Source: Tigriopus japonicus
Taxonomy: Eukaryota > Arthropoda > Copepoda > Harpacticoida > Harpacticidae
NCBI GenBank assembly: GCA_010645155.1
Contig: JAAGOF010000064.1
Location: 1,586,123-1,650,122, forward strand
DNA length: 64,000 nt
Direction: 5' to 3'
Position numbers and translations under genes: made by a program. Of the stretch, positions 14,937 through 26,845 are shown piece after piece (position 1 is the first letter of the stretch; each line of letters opens with the position of its first letter). The notes beneath the pieces were generated by a model, which did no database searches, was not told the DNA's origin, and saw only the letters and a program-made list of their open reading frames with translations.

Positions 14937-17341
14937 TTCTTACAGAAAAGATTTTGAGGTTCGAGCTTGCAATGATTTGGGGTATACTGACGCTGCTTTC
15001 GCCCATGAAGGAGATCCAATAAATCTCTTCCCGCTGGGATTGAAAACCTTTGGTAGCATCTTGCCAGATCATCTTCAAAGCACCATACCGATGAATACAT
15101 TTGAACGCTCTGCCACGTACTACAAGAAGATTTGTGCATCAAAAAGGAGAATTACGGTATGTATCATAAAAGTTGACCTTTTGAGAGCAGGTTTCAAAAC
15201 ATGATTTCCCCATGGTCGAAGAGGGCTCACAATGTTCTCCATAAGCCATAAAACGTACGCGACATTTCTTGGGTCTTAAAGTGAGATTGCCCGCAGTGCC
15301 CAATTTGTTCATGTTCTAGCACCTCGACGTACGTCTTTCTCCTTGTCGTACCTCACTCCCTCTCATTCCCCGCTACAGTATCTACGATGAGTGGACACAA
15401 TTTCTGAGAGCTCCACATGAAACTCATTTACTTTGAGGAATTCATGCATAAGCCAAGGAAGGGACTTCTTCATCCGTGGACGTCTCAGCCGCGGATTCCT
15501 TCCTGAAGCGTTGCTCATTGGGTTGACTTGTGATCCAAAGCTGACGAGGAAAGTCCAAAACTTGAGTACTCCTTGATGACGGACAGTTTCTCGGACGCTT
15601 CCTTTGGAATTGGTAAACCGACACCATTCGGACAGACAATCTTTCGGATTTTTGACCTACTGAGTGAGGTTTCCTGGCTTTTGCTTCTTCATTCATGAAG
15701 AGGCTTTGAATGCATTATGTGCGTGTGTAAGTGAAAAATGGCCAATGTACATTTCATTAGCGACCAAATTCATCAAACGTCAAAACAAAATGCGCAATGT
15801 CTTGAACATTAATAAACGTTCTCCAAGTACTCAATTTTGAAGTCTAAAAAAGTGGTGCCAACAGAGGATGCGAAAGATGCTGAAGATTGGAAAGAGTCTC
15901 TCGTGGATTCCATCGAAATGCGCAATGTCTTCTATTCCAAAGGTATTGGCGGAAAGGACAACTATTAAATCTGAGTGGAAATGGTCTGAACGAAAACTAG
16001 TGGGTGGAAAATTTTCTGTGGAATGATTGTGATTTTATCACAACCGATTTGAATCTTAATTGAAAACTGTCATGATTGCAAAATGTGGCCTCTTTTATGG
16101 AAGATGAGAGATCACTTTTTAAGTTGTAGAATCGAAGACCCACCGCCAAAGCTGGTCGTCATTACAGTGGTGTGTGCAATAGTAGGTAGGAAACGGCCTT
16201 TGTTCAGTGGATCTCGATTTGATTTCGTGTGGTGATCGAGTTAATTGCAGAGAAAGACACACAGACACACGGAAAGAAAAAAACAAGGAGAGGATGAAAG
16301 TTGGTTGATCATGTTGTGGAGGCTGAAAGTTGGAAGTTGAACGGATCCAATTCCTCCAGGATTCATTTCAAAGCGTCATTAATCAAGACCAGACACGCTT
16401 GTTTCCTTCGGCTAAGCACAATTGCATATTGCATATGTTTTTCATTCGCTACTATGCGATCGCTGAACAAGCCCATGAGCTCATAAACCGTGAACACATT
16501 TACTGTGCAGGGATAGGTAGAATTTCTTAATGATCATCGTTCTTGATCGGACTTTGGCAAGCTGGGCGAGATTTGAGCATCTCAGTTTGTGTGGGTTTTA
16601 GATCACCAACATTGTCGATCACTACGTAAACAATGATGCCGTTCATGTTGCTGGCTTTGCTACTCCTACTGATTACACCAGTTTTAAAGGATCGAATTCT
16701 TCAATGGATTTTCGGGTTGGGTGAAAATGTCGCAAGAGGAAGGTAAAGATTGAGGCGCTTGAGTCATTTGAATCATTTGTCCAATTGTTCTAGTTCCTAG
16801 ATTGGACCTTGAATCGAACATTCGGTGGAAAAGGTACGCTACGTAGACTCTGACACATGAAAGGAAAATTACGAACGAATTACGTACCTTTTGGGGCTCG
16901 AAGTTTCAATAGAAAACAAGGGAAACAAGTCAAGGACCAATTCCTTTAAGTTCTCCTCTACCTCCACGAAACACAATGAGCGGAGGCTGATCCCGATTTT
17001 TTTCTTGCAAGTCAGCTCAGAGTGAGGAAAGTCAATTCATTGTTGTGATTCACTCAAGTTGACGAATGGTTGTTATCCTATGACAATTTGAATTTTCTGG
17101 CCATCCTCATATCTCACGGCGTTTTGTCTTCATTCATTTAACATCGCATCACCACCGTTGTTCTCCACAAGCACAATCTCCACGTCACAGCACTGAGCAA
17201 TCAATAAAGTCACTGAAAGGTCCGACAAGTGGAATTTCCACGATATCGGTTTCCGAATGAATTTTCCAAGCAATCAGTTATCAAATGTCGTGACAACCAG
17301 GCAACCACCAACGCTGCTGATCTTCTTGAATGGTCCTCAAC

Positions 17342-17397
17342 NNNNNNNNNNNNNNNNNNNNNNNNNNNNNNNNNNNNNNNNNNNNNNNNNNNNNNNN
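17342..17397. other. assembly gap (56 Ns)
   Basis: A run of 56 N characters; open frames crossing it are artefacts. Confidence 0.99.
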
Positions 17398-20300
17398 GAA
17401 GGGAGTCGCCAATGTGCTATGTAAACTTTTTCCCTTAAAATGGGGTTCTTTTTTTACCTCTGGCACCGCTCACTCCACAATGTCTGTATAGGTTTGTTGT
17501 GTGTGTGCATGCACAATCCCTCACACTCACATATTATACCTAGGGTACAATGTGGAAAGCCTGCTTTGGCAAGCCGCAAAACTTGTCGGTGGTCGACGAA
17601 CGAGCAACCAACCAAATTTCTTGGCAACCACCACGGCAACACTCGAAGAACCAACGACTCAGAGTTCACTGACCAGACGAGAACCAAAGGTAGAGTAGGA
17701 AATGCCTCGGAGCTGTTAGGTTGGAACTTGTGTACTGCTGTTGTTGCTTCTCTCACACACTCAGGGCCGTTCACGAACTACAATCAAGTAGTGGTACTCG
17801 GGAAGATCCTCCGTCTAATCCAGCAAGCACTTCTCATGTAGGTCTCTCCTCAAGTCGCTCGAGTGTGAGTTTGTTCGTAGATATAGTATGGGTAGTATCA
17901 GTACCACTACCTTTACCACTTCTTCTCCTACTACTACTACCTGTGACGAGTGGTATGGTCGAACAAGACGAAAAACCACTTCAAGTAGTGGAACCTCCGA
18001 CGTCAGCGTCTCGAGTCGATGACACACTCACATGAACTGAAAGGTGCCTAGGAAACCAGAATGAGGACGAGAGGGGGCGCCGGCTTCTTTTCACAGGGTT
18101 TGCTTACCATTGGCGCTCTCAGGTACGTACTAGACATACCATTCGCTCGCACCCACCATCATGATGATATCCGATGGACGAGAAAGATACACAAGCACAC
18201 ATGCACCCATCCGTACACGGGCTCTTAGACCGGAGGAAACTCTCAGACTTCACTCTAGTAATACCGGTTGGCTTTGATATTGGTTCCTACTCTGGTCGAC
18301 CCAGAGCTCAAGTCTCTTCACCCGGCGAAGGCTCAAACTCGGCTGAAGAGTCAAATCGAGGAGGAGGAGGAAGCGTCTAACTGTCCAAGCAGCGGGCCTC
18401 TTGCTTGGCCGCATGTTTGGCTGGAAAGTCCCTGAGATCACACATCTCTGGAAGCACTCCCGTGCCAGAAGGAAGGGCCGTACACATTTTTTGCCAGACA
18501 ACCACTCATTCAACCAACGATTGGTTTGGAGAAACATTTGACTTGGAAGTTGGCGTTGGATGAATCGATGGCAAGAGAAAGAAGGCCCCCTTCATATTCT
18601 ACTTCTTCTCCTCTGCCCTCTTCGCTCACTTGAATTCCCTCGATCTGTGAACCTTCCTCTCGGATCAAGGGGCTATGAGAACTCCATGCCCGTATCGAGA
18701 TTCCCTCCTTCCAACAACTCCTTGTTCTTGCTCCTCATTTCGGAGCTCATCTCCTGGAAACAAGTCCTTACCTTCATGAACATACAAAACTCTCTCCCCT
18801 ACGTACTACCTACCAACTAACCTTCCTTTTCTCCCTCCCCGAAATCAACTTTTTGCCAAGATGTCTAATCAAATGACCAGTGAAACTGATAAGTTGACCC
18901 TAAAGAATTAAAAGGAGAAAAAAGTGCCCACAGACCTGGAAACGTGGGCATCATGCCTAAATCGCACAACCAGCATTAACCGTAGATAGATATGAGAGTG
19001 GTTAAAATTTGGTAGAATTTCAGGAGCGAATGAGTAAGTACAGCTTGATAGCTTGGACTACAATCCATTACAGAAGAATTCAAGCGTAAGACAAATGAAG
19101 CCCCGTATTCGAGAATGGACAAAAATTGGTGGCTGAGGAACCTGGAAAACACTTCTACTGACTCCAACTCGTACACGGCGTTCTGTGTTGAAGACAAATA
19201 TAACGCTCATACCGCTGGAATAGATGGATAGATGTGTGCTACACTGAGTCAGTGAGTGAGTGATGGCTTACTTCAAATAGACCACGAGTTAGTTGCCAGC
19301 CAAGGTGTAATAAAAGCTTCCCGACTCTGCCTCAACAACAATGATGATACTGTTGGAGATAATGCATGGGAAAATTTGCAACAGGAAATTACTACTTTTT
19401 CTCATCCTGAACCACCTTTAGTCACACATCGCACAAACACACCACGTTGAATTTGGCATCTTAGCGACCATTAGTCGAATGATTATCAACTGTACAAGTT
19501 GTCTCGTCTTCCATGATGACGTCTACAATAACAGTAGAGACGTACTCTAGTTCTTTAAGCAAGGTGAAATACGTAAATTTTGTTGCTGAACAACTCACTA
19601 TTAACCATCCAACCAAAACTTTATTGGTTAACGGATTTAGTGTATCAGCATTCTAACAAATACAAGTTCACACCCTTTCATTTTTATGGTTGCACAGTTG
19701 GTTAATGAATGGTTTATAACAAGAAATCTTGACCAACTACGCTCACGCTTTATCGCAGCGAAAGTAGACAAAACTCTCTGTGATATTTTTAATATTTTTT
19801 CTGTCATTTGTTATTCAAATTCACCACCAATGTTCTCAAGTATGTCTTTAAAGTCTGCCATGAGGATGCCCAAGGCAACATCCGTGCAATATTTTCCATT
19901 TCACAAGTCCCAGAGGGTGTCTATTTTCGTTGGCGTTCCAGAGGACACCTGTCCATGGCACCTTTCACCATGATTCTGTGACAGGGCGGAAAGGGACCTT
20001 GACAACCATCAGTATATGGCAAATTTGTTTGGTTTTTTTTTAAATATTACCTATGCGTTTTGAGGGGGTATAATCTGTGTCACTTTTAGTGGCTTTGAGT
20101 CTCTTCACTTGGGAAGAACAAGACTTGAGCTTTGACATAAAGGGGAGATACTTTTCTTTGGACTTTGTTTCTGTAGGATTTAACCTGCTTGCCGAGTTCA
20201 GTTTCACCTTGAAATTGAAGCTAGCACAAATGACAACATTTTGAAATTCAAACGTTACGGTATCAACAAATACGATCCATCCCTTTCTCCCTTTACCTAA

Positions 20301-20747
20301 CGTTCTGCAATGTGAAAAGATATTTAGCCCATCAACATAAATACGCTGTTTTTCGCAGTAAAACCATATTGTATCAATAAATCATCAGTGTTTCCTTTCC
20401 TTTTGATCCATGTGAGTACCTTACTTAGACTTCTTTTTAAGAAATGATGATCACTATGTTGATTCGGCTGCATTCTTTGAATAGACAAAAAAGGCACAAA
20501 ATAGGAAAGCTGTCAAAACATTCCACTACATTACAAACATAGTTAATCCAAGTTATCACTTTTCGACTATCGTGAGATTTATAGCTGTACTTATTACTAC
20601 TTACTGATGTAAGTTTGGTCTTTAAATTGTTTCTTTAAGTAGGTTAGGTTTATTTCTTAAAAAATAAATTCACATTAAGAAGTGAATTTCCGTCTTGTAC
20701 TTAACAAATGAAGGTGATAGAAAATACGGAATAGCAATGCTCATCAC

Positions 20748-20770
20748 TAGAGCGAGGATTTTTTTTTTGC
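20748..20770 (+). mobile_element. solitary hAT-like MITE end
   Basis: TAGAGCGAGGATTTTTTTTT resembles the terminal repeat of the element at 45579-46416 and is preceded by CTCATCAC, close to that element's TTCATCAC target duplication. I could not find the opposite end, so this is probably a truncated or diverged copy. The following 100 bp are T-rich. Confidence 0.35.
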
Positions 20771-21891
20771 TTTAAACTCAAAATATTTTTTTGCTTTTTT
20801 TGATCCGGAAAACATTTTTTGGGGGATGGGGGGATACACCTTATTTTGCTTTTTCTTAACATTCCATGAAGGAAAACACATTTTTCGAGTTTTTCAGACC
20901 CTAATTTTTTTTGTTGAATTTGAATCCGACCTTAAAAATTACGTCAATTTTTTCTAGGTGAAAGAACGAGTCTAAAAAATGTTGGCAAACAATTCGAGGA
21001 CAAAAAGCTGTCGACTAGAAAAACCAGGCCTATGAAGAAGACAATGAGAAGACAAACAAAAATTTCGAAAAAGAAAAAAGAAAAAGAAAACCAGTCATTT
21101 GCAACTAAAACAAACTTTTTTGATCTGATTTTTAACATAGTGCTTTTGTGCAAAATTTCCAACTTTTTCCCGTCCTCTACTTATTACCCTTCTTCCAATT
21201 GTGTTAAAAAAAGACTCTTCCCGTACAATTATGTAGGGTTAACAATATTGCTCAATGTAGTTAAGTTGAGAACTTGATAGAACATTTTAAACTTTCCTTC
21301 TGATTGGCTAGTTCAAGTGCAGCAGTAACAAACAAGTCAGTCGTTAGGGATCCAAAAAGAGTGGCCCCGAACTGGTTTATTTCATAAGATGATTTACGAT
21401 AAAGTAAACTCAATTGATCTAAGAATAACTCCAGAATTATCGCTCATAGCCAGGGATCGAGGAGGCGTGAATTGTAAAATATTTACAACCCTTGCAGATT
21501 TGTTGATTAATCATAGCTGCGGCTGCGCTTGAAGTTATCAAAGGGTCTTCAGGACGTCAACGTGGCTTAGCTATTGATCTCAATCCAAATTTCCGTCTCT
21601 TGTCGCTAAGATCCTGCTAAAGAAATCTTTGATCAAACCTACCTTTTCAACATCAATTTAGAGCAATCAGCAATTGTAGAACTTTGTGACAGGGTGAGGC
21701 GACAGGGTGAGGCGCAAGCAACTCTCCATTGCATCCTCCTCCATGAGCCAGTCTTCATGAGTGGCGCTCTTCAGTCTTGATTTGATCGACTTCGCTTCTG
21801 CTTGATTCAGGGAGCATTAACTGATAAAACCGAGGACAGTGAGCAACAAAACTGGTGACCAGGTTCCCGAGAAGCTGATTCCTTCTTAGTC

Positions 21892-23244
21892 ATGACTCCG
21901 GGGTTCATCACCGAGAGCACACTTGTGGAAACGACCTCGCAAACAGATCCCAACAATGGTTGTGAAGTTGAGTCGTGGTCTCAGACATTGGCTTTTCAAG
22001 TGGTCTTTATTACCGTGATTGCTTGTTCTCTGGTGTTCCTCGCTATTGTGTTTACTTTGACCATTCGAAAGGCCATGGCTTTAAGGAAGGTGTTAAAGCC
22101 AGAATATGAACCCTATGTCGATATTGTGGATGAAGAGAGATGGCCCATGGGTGGTCAAGAAACGGAAGAAGCCATGAAACGAAGGAAGGAGGAGATGGAT
22201 CGACTTTATGAGCGAGCTCCCTCACCAATCGATTTTGGAACGCTCTCTAAAGGGTCCAGACACACCTCCAAGTCTTTTGGTCCGATTCAGGAAGAAGATG
22301 AGGAAGAAATCGATTCCGATGAGGACATACACCACTACCCTAGGTCCGGGTCTTCTTCCCTACCCCGTCTTAGTGGAAGTGCAATTGGTACAAGATCCAT
22401 GTCGTCCCACCTTCTTCGGCCACCCAGTGTGGAATCACATGGGACACTTTACAGAACCGCATCTCAGGAATTCGTAGAGAGCATGCATAAGAGTGTGTTG
22501 GCGGGAGAAGAACTCGATAAACAATTCGCTCCACGTCTTTCCAGTGATGATCGAAGGCGAAGTAGTGCCGAATCAAGTGACAAACATCACAGGAAGAAAA
22601 AGATCTTGGACCTGGAATCTGGAACCCTCTGGGGCTTGTCATCAAGTGAGAGTAAGTAACTAAAAAAAAGGGACAAGTTGCCTTTGAAGTGATGATTGTC
22701 ATGATTCACCTGAGCCATTTTTACAGAAGGCCACGACAGCTGCAATTCCAGTCGTAGAAATTCCTCATCGCCAATTCGGCGGAAATCGAATTGGGAGGGC
22801 CCTTTCAGCATACACCCCACTATGAGTCCGTCATCTCCCGATTTGGGGACTTTTACCAAAAATGCCAAACGACTCAAGTCGTTCGATATTCAAAGCACGC
22901 CCATCCTGCAACGCATGTCAGATGCCTTTGGCACTTTAGGGCGGAATACGCTTCAATATCGGGCACACTCCGACTTATTTGGAGATGGGAGCAATAGCGC
23001 AGGGACCTGGAATCCTTCGAAACCCAAGAGGGCATCGCTCGATGATTTCGTCGAGACCAATGCTACGAAAGCTAAAACTAAAAAGGTGAAAAAGCGCTCC
23101 TTGGGAGATTTGGGTGAGATGGATCCAGCATTAGTTCCAAAAAGCCGAAGTGGAAGTACGACCTCTGAGGTCTTAGTGTACAATCGCCACCGAAGATCAG
23201 GAGTGGCTTTACAAGAGGCCGCGGATTTCGAAGTTCATATATGA
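21892..23244 (+). CDS. single-pass membrane protein with Ser/charged cytoplasmic tail (first of tandem pair)
   Basis: Two exons, 21892-22651 and 22727-23244, separated by a 75 bp intron (A|GTAAGT donor, TTTTTACAG acceptor), encode 425 residues. There is no cleavable signal peptide. A short, acidic N-terminal segment of about 32 residues with one cysteine (C24) precedes a hydrophobic helix at roughly residues 33-58, followed by basic residues (RKAMALRK), which predicts an N-outside orientation. The long tail is rich in Ser, Arg and acidic clusters (EEDEEEIDSDED) with many potential phosphorylation sites, and ends in EVHI, which could suit a PDZ ligand (inference). I recognise no family. Its neighbour at 25442 has the same architecture, which suggests an old tandem duplication. 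The first ATG of the frame was used as the start. Confidence 0.75.
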
Positions 23245-25441
23245 GCGAAAAAATATTCCGTTTTGTGAGTTGTTTCCCTTAATCTTGTGACTGCTACTGT
23301 TGCAAAAACCTTGATGCAGAATGGGCGTAATCTCGTTAAACTTGTCATTAGATTGCATTGAACAATATAGATAACATTTCAGATATGATGAATTTGTTCA
23401 TGGAAGTGACGTTAACTACAAATATTTGATATTAAGTGCATGGAATTTCTAACCCAAAGTTAAAGCGGTGTTTTAGGCGACTTAACTAAAAGATTTGTAT
23501 GAAATGTCTTTAGCGTAATTCTAATAGTTATTCAGATCCTGGGCGACTTACATTACAATGAAAAATGTAAATTGCGGCATTGTCCTATGCTTTTGACTCA
23601 TTTCACTTGTCATGAGGCAAGTGAGTTGTAATGAGGCACATTTCTCTTAAGAAATAGCAACGAAGAATTCCCTTAACAATTTTCTTAAACTCCTGGCAAA
23701 TCTGCAGTTTCTGTTAAAAATTTAGTGTCTTATCTCAACTTACAGTCAATTCTTAATGAAATGTCTGCCATTGATTCTTCCTGAAGTCAGTATGGTTGGT
23801 GTACTTCAGAATTGATTGTCACTGTTGATTCAAGTATTTTGATCAACAACGCCAGTTTAAAAAGTGCAAATTTTTCCTTTCGCTTTTCTCACCTTTCATC
23901 ATCAATTATACATTTTTTTTGATAAACACAGGTCACTTGTCGACAAATGATTTGGTTTTCAAAGCACAACACAACTAAAACCAGAGGTATAATTTATGCC
24001 TAATAAGTAACAAGTATGGATTTTTCGGCTCTGCTGGCTCTAAATACTTTGGCAAGGAAGAAATGCGAATTAGTTAACTATCTATTAATTGAAAACTATT
24101 TGTTTTCCTTGTCAATACTACTTCAAACTAAAAACACAAGCACATTTACGTAAGCACAAAACGATTTAATATATCGAAATACGTTTTCTGCCATTTTACC
24201 ATATTTGTATCATGAATTCATTAATCAATCGGAATAGATAGGATTTGTTGAGGTGGAAGAGTTTATGCATTTTCACTTATTAGCTTCATATGTTTTAAAG
24301 CATATTTAGTGTTTCTACCATTTTTACGGAGTCATTTAAATATAGAAATAGCGATTTCATGAAAGACGGGGTGCATTCAAAGGCTTAGCAAGCAAAAATA
24401 GGCCATTTTCCAGCAATACTCAACTTAAATTATCTCATAACAAATATGAACTCGTTGGCTCGCATTTTCATTTTGGACTTGTTTTTAATATTTTTAACTC
24501 AAAACCCTCTTTTTGTGATCCATGTCATGTACGGATTTTTTAAGTTTGTACCATTTCAGTTTCGAATATTCGAAGTCTCGCCATACATCCTCTTAAAATG
24601 ATTAATATTGTAGTGCTACAATTCATTGATCCCAGTAAGAAAATGTGGATATTTTGAGGAGATACTTGGGACATGGAACCTCCATTGTTTATCATCAAAA
24701 AGTAATGATTTCACTTCACTAATGATTTGAGAGGCGACCGCTCAATCAATGTCAATCAATAGTGAGTTAGCCTTTGCAGAGTTTGCTTTCACCTGTGCAA
24801 AATTCCGAGAGAGAACAACGCTCTCCCAAAGAACAACAGAGAAGTGCATGAATGTAACACGAAACCAAGACACAAAATGAATGCTCTTCAAACACGAATG
24901 GCTGTCTGCTTGCCACCAGCTTCATCCTTGCCAACAGCCGATTGTCGGCGTCTAAAAATAGATCCTTTCAAGGATCAAAGACATTTACCCTCTCCACACG
25001 CATCATCTAAGGGACAATCATGCTCCAACCTTCTTCCCCACCTGTTTGGCCTGGATCGTGCCTCACCTAATCGGGAAGGCAAATCCTGCTGAATCCCCAA
25101 TGATGTGTTAATTGAAGGATAATTAGCCTGCCCGAAACTCCCGTTATCTTCAATTTGAAATGGCGCCCGTCCTCAGAATCCTGTCCGTTCGTGTACCTTG
25201 TACCAAGGATCGATCCGAAGTGAGTCAATTGAATTATCTATTCTGAAGCTCATTATTGATTTTCATGTCTATTGTGACATCATTTCGTGGCTGATCTTCG
25301 CTCAAGACGATCAATTTTTCTATTGGTGTGTTAAAATTTCTGTCTGTTTGTGTCAAAGGATCTCATGGCCTTAAGTTATGGAACAGCTTGCTCCTGAAGG
25401 TCATTCCCCTTTTTGAACCCTCGGCCCTCTTTGTGACAGCA
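23245..25441. other. AT-rich spacer between the two membrane-protein genes
   Basis: No coding exon is supported. Open frames are short and without motifs. It probably holds the 3' untranslated region of the upstream gene and the promoter of the downstream gene. Confidence 0.5.
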
Positions 25442-26616
25442 ATGCAGTTTTCTACTCCAGAACCACCCTTGGTTAATTGCACCAAGGTAAATCGGCTAGA
25501 AAACAAAGCAGATAGGGCTTCAAGTTGTATTTAGATTCTTACTTGTTGGTTTTCTTTCAGCAAGATGGAATTTGGATGGGAAACCCGGACAATACCACGA
25601 AAATTTGCCATTGTCCTGAGCCCATGCTTTACAACTTTCCCGAGGTCCACCTAACGATTTGCCTCGTTATTTTCATAGTGTTGGCCCTGGTTTATGCTTT
25701 CTGTTTGTTCATCATCTACAAGACCCTAAAAGAAGCTCGCAATCTCAAACACGGCCATGGCCAACGCAACGAAAGTCAGGAATACCGATTTCCTTCAATG
25801 GCCAACTCGTTCGATACAATCCGAAGGGAGTCTGCTTATATGAGACGAAGCAATAGCACCCATGGGGCTCTGGTAGATTTGGGTCGAGAAAAGCTCGAGG
25901 ACTTGTACGAAAACATTCCCAAAGAATACATTTCCACCATTCAGGAAGAAAGCATGGAAGATTTGAGTGCCGAATCGGAAGCGAAAAGCACTCGGGACGA
26001 AGACAGCGAAGAGCATTTCTACGACAATGTGCTTCAATTGATCTACGACACGGAAAAGGGCAGAAATTCGGATTCGGACGAGATCGACGATACTCAAATC
26101 ACGTTCTCAGCCAAGCCTCATGTTCCACGAAGGATTGGAAGTTTGCTGCGCTCTGCTAAAGAAATCCCTTCCATGCCGACGGAACTGAAGGACGAAGTGG
26201 ACCCCAAGAAAGCGTACATGCGCTCTCAATCTCTGTCCCGCAAATCGGTGGAGAGTTTCATAGACAAGTTTAGAAAATCCAGTGATCCTCTCACGGTCCC
26301 CAGTTCTGTGCCTGGCTCGTTAAAATCTCATCGTTCGGATAGCTCAAAGCGGAGGGACCAAGACAATGCCAATGGGGTCGAGAAGAAACGCAGAAACACG
26401 TCCAATAGCAGTACTTTGTCTTCCGAGGTCCAAGGTGTGGATTGGACCCACAGAATGAGTGGTATTCTTAGGAATAGTTCCAAGGGCCCTTCGGACTCGT
26501 CTTATCGTCGGAAACGAAAACTGGCCCTCTCATTTCAAGAGCCAACCAATAGTCCAATTGTGAAACCCCGCAGAGGGTCCAAACGGCGCAATGATGAACA
26601 GGAATCTGCATTGTGA
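25442..26616 (+). CDS. single-pass membrane protein with Ser/Arg-rich cytoplasmic tail (second of tandem pair)
   Basis: Exons 25442-25486 and 25561-26616 are joined by a 74 bp intron (AAG|GTAAAT donor, TTTCTTTCAG acceptor) and encode 366 residues. The ATG at 25442 is the first in its frame. The N-terminal region of about 45 residues carries two N-glycosylation sequons (NCT, NTT) and a CHC motif. A membrane helix spans about residues 46-68 (start LTICLVIFIVLALVYAF), followed by a basic stretch, so the N terminus is predicted outside the cell. The tail is Ser/Arg/Lys/Glu-rich with segments such as EKLEDLYENIPKEY and several basic clusters (KRRDQ, KKRRN, RRKRK, KPRRGSKRR). It shares layout and a loosely similar juxtamembrane EE..LY segment with the gene at 21892. 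No known family is recognised. A poly(A) signal follows at 26653. Confidence 0.78.
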
Positions 26617-26652
26617 TATTATTTAGGGAAAGCGAGAGGCTTTTCTGTATCG

Positions 26653-26658
26653 AATAAA
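26653..26658 (+). terminator. poly(A) signal AATAAA
   Basis: AATAAA lies 37 bp after the stop codon of the membrane-protein gene ending at 26616. Confidence 0.6.
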
Positions 26659-26845
26659 ACAGGCTGTGAATGAAAACGCTAGAGTGCTAGTGCTACTATG
26701 GAGTGATTACTGATCCGTGTTTTCTATCACCTCAAAACTCGTACCTTATCTCGGCCACTGAGTAAACTTCATGAATATATATTTGTTAATTGTCAAAGCT
26801 ACGAGTGGGTACAAAAAATGATATCACAGTAAGACAACGCCGTCA

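Larger units (their letters stand above)
12344..21891. other. gene-poor region upstream of the LRR gene
   Basis: No open frame here has recognisable motifs or a splice-consistent structure. It holds the start of the LRR 5' untranslated intron, CA-rich simple sequence near 13190-13210 and 13500-13535, CTA/CTT-type triplet repeats around 17900-17945, an assembly gap, a possible short terminal-inverted-repeat element at 14526-14936 and a solitary hAT-like end near 20748. Non-coding 5' exons or regulatory DNA of the LRR gene may lie here but cannot be pinned down from sequence alone. Confidence 0.5.

Noticed and set aside
15442..15696. 84-codon minus-strand frame starting MNEEAKARKPHSVGQ
   Set aside because: No motif, no splice partners and no support beyond being open.
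17229..17466. open frames across the N run
   Set aside because: They exist only because N is read as unknown residues.
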